Below are positions 1 to 7,338 of a DNA stretch of 64,000 bases, piece after piece. Made by a program: the position numbers and the translations under genes. The stretch spans positions 1-64,000 of the forward strand of contig JAETNP010000024.1 of the NCBI GenBank assembly GCA_021768185.1, in the 5' to 3' direction. Below the pieces are notes generated by a model that worked only from the letters and a program-made list of their open reading frames with translations, ran no database searches and was not told the origin of the DNA. Numbering within the stretch: the first letter of the stretch is position 1; each line of letters opens with the position of its first letter. The DNA is from Oscillospiraceae bacterium (GTDB lineage: Bacteria; Bacillota; Clostridia; Oscillospirales; Oscillospiraceae).

Positions 1-153
1 GGTCGGCAAACCTTGACTTTACTTTATCTTGGAGGTCTTTTCTTGTCTACTTTTCCCCTCGCTTTAAGCTCTTTTTTCCCACTGGCATAGCCAGTGGTTG
101 CCTTTGGCAACGACAACGCGAACCGGCGGGGATGCTTCCCCGCCGGTTCTGTT
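1..153. other. Intergenic region at window start
   Basis: No gene is supported here. It holds a T-rich stretch (about 20-78), a small hairpin with arms CCACTGGC/GCCAGTGG (79-97), and a strong GC hairpin described as a separate terminator. Any gene feeding this region from the left lies outside the window. Confidence 0.5.
121..148 (+). terminator. Rho-independent terminator, mainly plus strand
   Basis: Arms AACCGGCGGGGA (121-132) and TCCCCGCCGGTT (137-148) pair perfectly over 12 bp around a 4-base loop. They are followed on the plus strand by CTGTTTT. On the minus strand the same hairpin sits just past the MATE gene, but without a T-run, so it may only assist there. Confidence 0.65.
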
Positions 154-1482
154 TTAATAGCGGTATACCTTCCGGTACTTTACCAGCAGTACCGCCGTTA
201 CCAGAAGGGCCAGGGCCTCCGCCACAGTGATGGCCAGCCAAATGCCGTTCACCTCCAGGAAGATGGGCAGGATCAGCACGGCCGCGCACTGGAACACCAG
301 GGTCCGCAGGAAGGAGTTGACCGCCGAGGCCAGACCGTTATTCAGGGCGGTGAAGAAGGAGGATCCAAAAATGTTGAGCCCGCACAGCAGATAGGAAATG
401 GCGTACAGATGGAACCCCTGCACCGTCAGCTCATAGAGCTCCTGGTCGTATCCCACAAAGATCTTCGCCAGCGGTCCGGCGGCCAGCAGGGCCAGTACCG
501 CCATGGCCACTCCCACCACCTCGGTGAGGATGATGCTCTTCACCAGCAAACTGTGAAGCTCATCGCTGTGCTCCGCGCCGTAGTGGTAGCTGACGACCGG
601 GGCCGACCCGATGGCGTAGCCGATGAAGATCGCCAGGAAGATGAAGTTGACGTACATGATGGCCCCATAGGCCGCCACGCCGTCCTCCCCCGCCAGCCGC
701 AGGAGCTGGAAGTTGTACAGCATGGACACGATGGACCCGGAGATGTTGCTCATCAGCTCCGAAGAACCATTGGTGCAAGTCTTCCACAGCACCCGGCCGT
801 CAAACCGGGGCCGGACCAGATGCAGCAGGCTGCTGTTCTCCCGCAGGAAGTAGACAATGGGCGTCAGACCGCCCACCGCCTGGCTGAGGATGGTGGCAAG
901 AGCCGCTCCCGCTACGCCCCAGCGGAACACCCCCACCAGCAGCGCGTCCAGCACGATATTCGTCAGGCCCGCGCCTACGGTGACATAGAGCCCCAGCTTG
1001 GGCTTTTCCGCCGTGACAAAGAAGCTCTGGAACACGTTTTGCAGGATGAAGAAGGGGTTGGCCGCCAGGATGATCCGGGCGTAGAGTACGCAGTACTCCA
1101 GCATCTCCCCCTCCGCCCCCAGAATCGAGGCGATGGGCCGGGCGAAAGCAAAGCCCAGTGCGCCTACCGCCGCGCCGCCTACGGCGGCGGCGCACACCAG
1201 AAAGGAAAAGTACCGGTTCGCCAGCTCCGGCTTTCCCTGCCCCATGGTCTTCGCCACGATGGCGGAACCGCCGGTGCCTACCATGAAGCCCGGCGCGCCG
1301 GTGATGATCAGCAGGGGCATGATGAGATTTACCGCCGCGAAGGGCGTCTTCCCGGCGAAATTGGACACGAACACGCCGTCCACTACGCCGTAGATGGAGG
1401 TGAAGATCATCATGACAATAGACGGGAAGGTAAAGCGCAGGAGCTTCCCATAAGTAAAATGCTCGGACAGTTGGATTCTCAT
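154..1482 (-). CDS. MATE family multidrug efflux transporter
   Basis: A 442-residue polytopic membrane protein of the MATE (NorM/DinF) family, which exports drugs or metabolites in exchange for Na+ or H+. The length is normal for the family and about 12 hydrophobic segments are visible, with the repeated GAPGFMVGTGGSA-type motif in the first half expected of MATE proteins. The ATG overlaps the stop of the upstream MarR gene (ATGA), so the two are translationally coupled and probably co-regulated. The substrate cannot be deduced from sequence. Confidence 0.93.
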   Translation of the reverse strand: MRIQLSEHFTYGKLLRFTFPSIVMMIFTSIYGVVDGVFVSNFAGKTPFAAVNLIMPLLIITGAPGFMVGTGGSAIVAKTMGQGKPELANRYFSFLVCAAAVGGAAVGALGFAFARPIASILGAEGEMLEYCVLYARIILAANPFFILQNVFQSFFVTAEKPKLGLYVTVGAGLTNIVLDALLVGVFRWGVAGAALATILSQAVGGLTPIVYFLRENSSLLHLVRPRFDGRVLWKTCTNGSSELMSNISGSIVSMLYNFQLLRLAGEDGVAAYGAIMYVNFIFLAIFIGYAIGSAPVVSYHYGAEHSDELHSLLVKSIILTEVVGVAMAVLALLAAGPLAKIFVGYDQELYELTVQGFHLYAISYLLCGLNIFGSSFFTALNNGLASAVNSFLRTLVFQCAAVLILPIFLEVNGIWLAITVAEALALLVTAVLLVKYRKVYRY

Positions 1483-1946
1483 ACAGAATTGTTTTCCTCT
1501 TTCTCTGACAGATTTGCTTCCATAGCCGCCCGGAAACGGGCGCAGTAAAATTCCACCGCGTCCACAAACTCTGGACCGAACCGATCTACTGCCGCGGACA
1601 TGGCCTGGTTCTCAATGACATACAGCTCCCTCATGGCCTTTTTCGCGTAGGCCATCCCCGCCGGAGTAAGACACAGCTGCCGCTGCCGGGGCTGGTCCGG
1701 CATGGGCTCCAAGGTGATGTAGCCCGCCGCCCGGCAGGCTTTGACCACCGTATTGATCGTGGTCTTGGGGATCGCCCACGCCTCGCAGATCTGCTTCTGG
1801 GAGTGGGGCTGCCCGTCGTCCAGGGCGTAGAGCAGGTCCAGGGTGTGGGGCGTGACCCCCGACCGGACCGCCCAGCGGTAGTACGCGCCGTCCGCGGCGC
1901 TGGTGGCGGCAACAAACCGCCGGTTCAATTGGTGAAGGTCTTCCAT
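1479..1946 (-). CDS. MarR family transcriptional regulator
   Basis: A small winged-helix regulator (155 residues from this start). The central part has the MarR pattern: a helix-turn-helix around 'SQKQICEAWAIPKTTINTVVK' followed by the wing with PMPDQPRQRQL. I chose ATG 1946 (MEDLHQLNRR) because further upstream the frame runs into the promoter and operator; the earlier in-frame start at 2021 lies on the -35 box. It is the first gene of a two-gene operon with the MATE pump, the usual local-repressor arrangement. A perfect inverted repeat in its promoter is a likely autoregulatory site. The ligand is unknown. Confidence 0.9.
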   Translation of the reverse strand: MEDLHQLNRRFVAATSAADGAYYRWAVRSGVTPHTLDLLYALDDGQPHSQKQICEAWAIPKTTINTVVKACRAAGYITLEPMPDQPRQRQLCLTPAGMAYAKKAMRELYVIENQAMSAAVDRFGPEFVDAVEFYCARFRAAMEANLSEKEENNSV

Positions 1947-1992
1947 ACGGCATCTTCTTTCAGTACGATTTCGGATTTTGAACGCAAGCGGT

Positions 1993-2021
1993 ATTATAGT
2001 ACGGTTCCGTACTAAAGTCAA
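1993..2021 (-). promoter_or_regulatory. marR-MATE promoter with embedded operator
   Basis: On the minus strand, TTGACT (2021-2016) and TATAAT (1998-1993) are separated by 17 bp, a near-consensus sigma-A promoter. A perfect palindrome AGTACGG-TT-CCGTACT (1998-2013) fills the spacer and touches the -10, so a bound regulator would block RNA polymerase. The adjacent MarR product is the obvious candidate. Confidence 0.85.
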
Positions 2022-2068
2022 GAGGGAAATTTCATAGGCTTTTCCTGTTGGCGCAGATTGCTAAATCC

Positions 2069-2097
2069 TTGACAGTGTACTGTCAGACAGCTATAAT
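2069..2097 (+). promoter_or_regulatory. Promoter of the corrinoid-activator-like gene with palindromic operator
   Basis: TTGACA (2069-2074), 17-bp spacer and TATAAT (2092-2097) form a perfect consensus promoter. The inverted repeat TGACAGT-GT-ACTGTCA (2070-2085) overlaps the -35 box and spacer. Its sequence differs from the MarR operator 60 bp away, so a different regulator, not identified in this window, probably binds it. Confidence 0.85.
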
Positions 2098-2142
2098 AGG
2101 CATCAGGAAGATTGAAATCCTGAGAAAGGACAGCTGTTTATT

Positions 2143-4071
2143 ATGTTTACTATTACCTTCCGCTTTGAATCCGGCGAGCCGGTGGTGATCGACGCCAACC
2201 CCGGCGAGAAGCTCCTGGACGTGGCCAGAAAGGCCAATGTGGCCATCGACGCCCCCTGCTCCGGCAACGGCGTCTGCGGCAAATGCCGGGTCCGCTTGGC
2301 CTCCGGCAGCCTGGACGCGCCCATCAACCGCCATATCTCCAAGGACGAGTACGACGCCGGATGGCGGCTGGCGTGCCTGGCTACCGTCACCGGCGACGCG
2401 GAGATCGAGGTGCCCGACATCGCCTCCGCCTACCGCTCCCGGATGAAGATGGCCGACCTCAGCTCTCCGGAGGAGATCGCGATTTTTGAAAATCTCCGCA
2501 AACAACTGGAGGACGCGGGCATTGCCTTCGGCAGCGACCTGTCCTTCCTGAATCTGGAGCTGGACGAGCCTACCTTGGATGACACCATGCCCGACAACGA
2601 GCGGCTTCTGCGGGCGGTGGAGGCCGCCACCGGCGTGGACGAGAGCGCCATCATGCTGCCCTACGCGGTGCTGAAAAATCTCAGCGAGGTGCTGCGGGAG
2701 AGCCATTTCAAGGTCAAGTGCGTCATTTCCCGGGACGGGGACCGGATCCTCATGCGGGACGTGCTCCCCGGGGACAGCACCGACCCGCTGGTGGGCTTCG
2801 CGCTGGACTTGGGCACCACCTCTCTGGCGGGGGTGCTGGTAGACCTGGAGAGCGGGAAGATCCTCGCCAAGGCCAGCGGCGGCAACGGGCAGATCCGCTA
2901 CGGGGCCGACGTCATCAACCGCATTATCGAGTCCGGCAAGCCCGGCGGGCGCAAGCGGCTCCAGGACGCGGTTATCAAAGAGTCCATCATCCCCATGCTC
3001 TCCTTCATGTACCGGGAGGCGGGCGTCAATCCCCGGCGGGTATATCGGATGGTACTGGCGGGCAACACCACCATGAACCATCTGCTGCTGGGCCTCCACG
3101 CCGACCCCATCCGGATGGAGCCCTTCGTGCCCAGCTTCTTCCGGACGGACTATCTGTATGTCCGGGACATCGGGCTGAAGATGAATCCCCTGGCGGAGCT
3201 GATTGTGGCGCCCAATATCGGCAGCTACGTGGGCGGCGACATCACCGCCGGGGCGCTGGTATCCATGATCTGGAACGATCCGGCCATGAGTCTATTCATT
3301 GATTTGGGGACCAACGGGGAGCTGGTGTTCGGCAACAGCGAGTTTCTGATGAGCTGCGCCTGCTCCGCTGGTCCGGCCTTCGAGGGCGGCGACATCTCCT
3401 GCGGGATGCGGGCCACCGACGGCGCGGTGGAGGCGTGTACCATCGACAAGGAAACTATGGAACCCACAATGACCGTAGTGGGCGGGGTGGCCCCGGCGGG
3501 CATCTGCGGCAGCGGCATTATTGACGTGATTGCTGAGCTGTTCCGCTGCGGGATCATCAACGGCAAGGGGAAGTTTATACGGGAGGGTGAGCGGGTCCTC
3601 CACGATGAGCACGGCATGGGGTCCTATGTGCTGGCCTGGAAGAAGGACACCGGCGGAGCCAAGGACGTGGTCATCAACGAGGTGGACATCGACAACTTTA
3701 TCCGGGCCAAGGGGGCCATTTTCTCCGCTACCCAGACCATGCTGCGCTCTCTGGGCTTCGACACGTCAGTGATTGAGCGGGTTTATGTGGCTGGGGGGAT
3801 TGGCAGCGGTATCAATATGAAGAACGCCGTCACCATCGGCATGTTCCCGGATATTCCCCTGGAGAACTTCCACTACATCGGCAACTCCTCCCAGACGGGG
3901 GCGTATGCTATGCTGCTCAGCGCGCAGGCGCGGGAGAAGGTGTTTGAGCTGAGCCGGTCTATGACGTATCTGGAGCTGAGCAACGAGCCAGGGTATATGG
4001 ATGAGTTTGTGGCCGCCTGCTTCCTGCCCCACACCGATGCTTCACTGTTCCCCTCTGTGGAGATCGGATAA
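2143..4071 (+). CDS. ASKHA/ferredoxin protein, corrinoid activator-like (RACo/DUF4445 family)
   Basis: 642 residues. An N-terminal 2Fe-2S ferredoxin domain has the cysteine pattern C39-x5-C45-x2-C48-x29-C78. A linker follows, then a large ATP-binding ASKHA domain (about 200-620) with ALDLGTTSLAG, LIDLGTNGELV-type phosphate loops and VYVAGGIGSGI. This is the architecture of reductive activators of corrinoid proteins (RACo, DUF4445), which use ATP to re-reduce inactive Co(II) cobalamin on methyltransferase partners. No corrinoid protein or methyltransferase gene is in this window, so the partner must be elsewhere. A consensus promoter with a palindrome lies 46 bp upstream, and the HMA-like gene follows after 8 bp. 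Confidence 0.85.
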   Translation: MFTITFRFESGEPVVIDANPGEKLLDVARKANVAIDAPCSGNGVCGKCRVRLASGSLDAPINRHISKDEYDAGWRLACLATVTGDAEIEVPDIASAYRSRMKMADLSSPEEIAIFENLRKQLEDAGIAFGSDLSFLNLELDEPTLDDTMPDNERLLRAVEAATGVDESAIMLPYAVLKNLSEVLRESHFKVKCVISRDGDRILMRDVLPGDSTDPLVGFALDLGTTSLAGVLVDLESGKILAKASGGNGQIRYGADVINRIIESGKPGGRKRLQDAVIKESIIPMLSFMYREAGVNPRRVYRMVLAGNTTMNHLLLGLHADPIRMEPFVPSFFRTDYLYVRDIGLKMNPLAELIVAPNIGSYVGGDITAGALVSMIWNDPAMSLFIDLGTNGELVFGNSEFLMSCACSAGPAFEGGDISCGMRATDGAVEACTIDKETMEPTMTVVGGVAPAGICGSGIIDVIAELFRCGIINGKGKFIREGERVLHDEHGMGSYVLAWKKDTGGAKDVVINEVDIDNFIRAKGAIFSATQTMLRSLGFDTSVIERVYVAGGIGSGINMKNAVTIGMFPDIPLENFHYIGNSSQTGAYAMLLSAQAREKVFELSRSMTYLELSNEPGYMDEFVAACFLPHTDASLFPSVEIG

Positions 4072-4079
4072 GCGCCGCT

Positions 4080-4301
4080 ATGGAAGAAACGCTGACAATT
4101 TCCTACATGAACTGCGGTTTCTGCACCGCTAAGAACCACTGTGCCGCCTGCGGCTCGGAGCTGGAGCAGTCCCTGATGGGAAAGCCCGGGATCACCTCCG
4201 CGAAAATCAACATCCCGGACCACACCGCCAGTATTGAACACACGCTGGACGACGATGATCTGGAGGATCTGCTGGATGGCATGGGGCTGCTGGTAGATTA
4301 A
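4080..4301 (+). CDS. Small HMA-like cysteine-rich protein
   Basis: 73 residues starting 8 bp after the preceding gene and surely in its operon. The fold pattern (beta strand, Cys-rich loop, helix, 'GITSAKINIPDHTASIE' strand, acidic helix) resembles heavy-metal-associated ferredoxin-like domains. Cysteines lie at 12, 15, 21 and 24 in NCGFCTAKNHCAACG rather than a single CxxC, so it may bind a metal or cluster differently. Co-transcription with the corrinoid activator-like gene suggests a metal or redox accessory role; this is inference. Confidence 0.65.
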   Translation: MEETLTISYMNCGFCTAKNHCAACGSELEQSLMGKPGITSAKINIPDHTASIEHTLDDDDLEDLLDGMGLLVD

Positions 4302-4313
4302 AACGGCTGCAAA

Positions 4314-4352
4314 AATGCCCGGAACGGCGAAAATCCCACCGTTCCGGGCATT
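4314..4352. terminator. Bidirectional terminator hairpin
   Basis: Arms AATGCCCGGAACGG (4314-4327) and CCGTTCCGGGCATT (4339-4352) pair over 14 bp. It lies between the converging HMA-like gene and the broken lipoprotein gene. T-runs are weak on both sides. Confidence 0.7.
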
Positions 4353-4395
4353 CTTATGCAAACAGCAGTATCCAAAGCAGGAACAGTCGTCCAGC

Positions 4396-4863
4396 TCAGT
4401 ACCAGGTCTGATAATTATCGACCTCCATTTGCCGGTCAGAGCGATATGGCTGCGTATAGTACCGGGCCGTACTCATCCACACCGAACGATCCGTTCCAGC
4501 CGGATAGATGTCGATCTGTATGTTGGACATATGCTGCATGACGCCAGCACTCGCGGCATCCTTCTCCGCTTCTCCACGGGCATATGGGACATATTCGTCC
4601 AGGAACCCCTCGCTGGACAGGAAGGTCTGCAGCTCCGTTTTCAGAGCCGCCATGTCGGCTTCTGAGATATCTTTGAAGCCACACCGAATGAAAAGTGTAG
4701 CAGGGCCTTGTTCCGCCTCCAGCCGGACAATATAGTCTCTGGACAGCATTTCCTCCCGAAATGCCTTCTAGGCTGGAAGGTCCAGCCGTGTCGTAACCAT
4801 ACACGCGGTCAGACACAATGACATCAAAATAAATCCGGCGACTGCATATGCGCGCTTTGACAC
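4396..4863 (-). pseudogene. Lipoprotein gene interrupted by an in-frame TAG
   Basis: A continuous minus-strand frame starts at GTG 4863, which has AAAGGGGAG five bases upstream; an ATG also exists at 4881. It encodes a signal peptide with a clear lipobox, MSLCLTAC, then reaches TAG at 4770-4768. The same frame continues without other stops for about 124 more codons (KAFREEMLSRD...), ending at 4396. No frameshift is needed, so a single nonsense mutation explains it. The downstream part has no recognised domain. UAG readthrough (for example as pyrrolysine) cannot be excluded but nothing local supports it. Confidence 0.75.
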
Positions 4864-4905
4864 ACCGGTCTCCCCTTTCATGCCGGGTTTATCGCAACGA
4901 CCTTT

Positions 4906-6219
4906 CTACTCCTCCGCAAACGGGTCGCCGATGACGGCGGGTTCCGCAGGCGCAGGTGCTTCCGGCTGCTCCGCCGGGACGGGCGCTTCTTCTGCGGGAG
5001 CGGGCAGCTCCTCCGGGGCGGGAACTTCCTCCGCCGTCTGATCTGCGGGGGGAACATTCTCCGGCACCGTAACGGCGGGAGGCGCTGTCTCCTCCGGCTC
5101 GGACTTCTGCGGATACTCCAGATTATAGCCCGTCTCCACGTCGAAGACGTGGGCCGCGCTGCCCCGGAAGGTGAAGCGCACCGGCTGGCCCATGGGCATG
5201 TTCTCCGTCTCTTCCTCCTCGCTGAGGGGCACCACGATGACCACATCCTGCCCGCAGGCGCTGACGTGGATATGCACCGCGCTGCCCATCATCTCCGACA
5301 CGTCCACGGCGGCGAAAACCGCGTCGTCCCGGTCCGTGAGGGTGAGGTGCTCTGGCCGCAGGCCCAGCTTCACCGGCTGGGACGCCACGTCCCAGGCCAG
5401 CAGCCGGGCGGTCTTCTCCGCGGACATCTCCACCCGTAGACCGGCGAGTTCCACAAAGTACCGGTCCCCCTCCCGGACAAGCTGCGCGTCGAAAATGTTC
5501 ATCTGGGGCGTGCCGATGAAGCCCGCCACAAAGAGGTTGGCCGGGTGGTGGAATACTTCCTGGGGCGTACCCACCTGCTGGACGAAGCCCTCCTTCATGA
5601 TGACGATCCGGTCCCCCAGGGTCATGGCCTCGGTCTGGTCGTGGGTGACATAAATGAAAGTAGTGTTCACCTTCTGGCGCAGCTTGAGGATCTCCGAGCG
5701 CATCTGGTTGCGCAGCTTGGCGTCCAGATTGGACAGCGGCTCGTCCATAAGGAACACCTGAGGCTCCCGGACGATGGCCCGGCCAATGGCCACCCGCTGG
5801 CGCTGGCCGCCGGAGAGGGCCTTGGGCTTCCGCTTGAGCAGCTCCGAGATATCCAGGATCTCCGCCGCCTCCCGGACCTTCTGGTCGATGACCCGCTTGG
5901 GGAATTTCCGCAGCTTCAGGCCGTAGGCGATGTTGTCATAGACGGTCATATGTGGGTACAGCGCGTAGTTCTGAAAGACCATGGCGATATCCCGGTCCTT
6001 GGGGGGCACGGTATTGACCTTCCGGCCCCCGATGTAGATCTCCCCCTCGGTAATGTCCTCCAGGCCCGCCACCATCCGCAATGTGGTGGACTTTCCGCAG
6101 CCGGAGGGCCCTACCAGCACAATGAATTCCTTGTCGGCGATCTCCAGGTTGAACGACTGGACCGCCACCACCGTGTTGTCATAGATTTTCTTTACGTTGC
6201 GCAGGCTCAGGTCGGCCAT
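4906..6219 (-). CDS. Sugar ABC transporter ATP-binding protein (MsmK/UgpC/MalK type) with Pro/Glu-rich tail
   Basis: 437 residues. The ABC domain has Walker A GPSGCGKST (near 38-46), signature LSGGQRQRVAIGRA, Walker B VFLMDEPLSNLDA and the switch His in YVTHDQTEA. A TOBE/MalK-type regulatory region follows (about 240-370) with LGLRPEHL. This is the energising subunit of CUT1 sugar importers and would serve the two permeases at 10.1-12 kb. The last roughly 65 residues are an unusual tail of repeated P, E and A, not part of the ordinary MalK fold and possibly disordered. It ends the glycan locus; only 3 bp separate it from the MacB-like gene. Confidence 0.93.
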   Translation of the reverse strand: MADLSLRNVKKIYDNTVVAVQSFNLEIADKEFIVLVGPSGCGKSTTLRMVAGLEDITEGEIYIGGRKVNTVPPKDRDIAMVFQNYALYPHMTVYDNIAYGLKLRKFPKRVIDQKVREAAEILDISELLKRKPKALSGGQRQRVAIGRAIVREPQVFLMDEPLSNLDAKLRNQMRSEILKLRQKVNTTFIYVTHDQTEAMTLGDRIVIMKEGFVQQVGTPQEVFHHPANLFVAGFIGTPQMNIFDAQLVREGDRYFVELAGLRVEMSAEKTARLLAWDVASQPVKLGLRPEHLTLTDRDDAVFAAVDVSEMMGSAVHIHVSACGQDVVIVVPLSEEEETENMPMGQPVRFTFRGSAAHVFDVETGYNLEYPQKSEPEETAPPAVTVPENVPPADQTAEEVPAPEELPAPAEEAPVPAEQPEAPAPAEPAVIGDPFAEE

Positions 6220-6222
6220 TGC

Positions 6223-7338
6223 TTACTCCCCTCCCGCTTTCTTTTCATAGGCTTTCTCCAGCCGCTCTTCCCTGTGCTTCTCCACGGCGGCGTCCACCTT
6301 CTCCGGGATCTTGGCCTTGGCGAAGCGGTAGGCCCGGCGAATGTCGCGAATCGACAGCACCAGGATAAAAATCACCGGACAAAGTGCCAGCAGCACCGCC
6401 AGCAGCAGCAGCAGCGCGGCGTAGTCCTCCGTCAGGCGGGCGGCGTTCTCCCAGTAAGGGTAGATCACGCCGTTGGAGCGCATGGAGCGCTGGCCGAAGG
6501 TTTTGATGACCTCCCACAGGTGGGGCAGGCCGTAGCGGCTGGAATTCTCCACCACGTCGCCTGTCCCTATGGGGAAGGTCTCGGATACCACGCCCTTGGC
6601 GTAGTTGGTGATGGGGTCCGGCATGACGATCTCGTAGCCAGTAATGGCAGCGCTCTCAATAAGGCGCTGCATGGCGGAGAAGGACATATACACGCCGCCG
6701 TCCCCGGTATAGGCCCGGTTGGTGGCAAAGTCCGTCTCACGGGTGATGACGCCCCCAATGACAAAGTACTCCCCGTTGATGGTCACCGGCAGGCCCGTCA
6801 GGTCCGTGCCGCCGTAGAGCCGCCAGGCGATTTCCTCGTCCAGCACCACCAGGTCATCCATCAGGTCGTCGCTGTTAATATAGGCGCCGCTCCGGAGGGG
6901 CAGTGGGTGGAAATAGAAGAAGTCGCCGCCTACGCCTACAGCCTTCACGGCGGCATTGCCGCTGTCGGTGCTGATGGTGACGGACTGAACACCGTAGTAG
7001 GCGTCCAGGTACAGCTTCCCCCCCTCCGGGGCTTCCAGAGACTGCTCCATCAGCTTGCTCTCCAGGCTCCGGCGGAAGGAGAAGATATCCTCCTCCGTCT
7101 TGCCGTCGTCCACCGGCAGATAGCAGGCCAACTGGGAAAAGCGGGTCTCCCCCTCCCCCCGGAAGCGTCCGGCGGCGGTAAGGGAAGTCAGCGTGCCGCT
7201 GACCGTGTTCAGCCCCACAACGCATCCGATAGAAGCCAGCACCAGCACAATATTCAAAATCAGCAGGAACCACTGTTTAAACCCGAAAGCTTTGATAGCC
7301 GCCAGCATCCGCCGGGGCAGTTCCCTCAGATGCTTCAT
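6223..7338 (-). CDS. MacB-core-like membrane protein with two membrane segments
   Basis: 371 residues. One hydrophobic segment is near the N-terminus (WFLLILNIVLVLASIGCVVG) and one near the C-terminus (LLLLLAVLLALCPVIFILVL), with a large extracytoplasmic domain between that resembles the MacB periplasmic core. FtsX/MacB permeases have four membrane segments, so this is a reduced version. The C-terminus is basic and charged and probably cytoplasmic. The start overlaps the stop of the HlyD-like gene (ATGA). Function is unknown; partnership with the HlyD-like protein is inferred from the overlap. Confidence 0.7.
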   Translation of the reverse strand: MKHLRELPRRMLAAIKAFGFKQWFLLILNIVLVLASIGCVVGLNTVSGTLTSLTAAGRFRGEGETRFSQLACYLPVDDGKTEEDIFSFRRSLESKLMEQSLEAPEGGKLYLDAYYGVQSVTISTDSGNAAVKAVGVGGDFFYFHPLPLRSGAYINSDDLMDDLVVLDEEIAWRLYGGTDLTGLPVTINGEYFVIGGVITRETDFATNRAYTGDGGVYMSFSAMQRLIESAAITGYEIVMPDPITNYAKGVVSETFPIGTGDVVENSSRYGLPHLWEVIKTFGQRSMRSNGVIYPYWENAARLTEDYAALLLLLAVLLALCPVIFILVLSIRDIRRAYRFAKAKIPEKVDAAVEKHREERLEKAYEKKAGGE

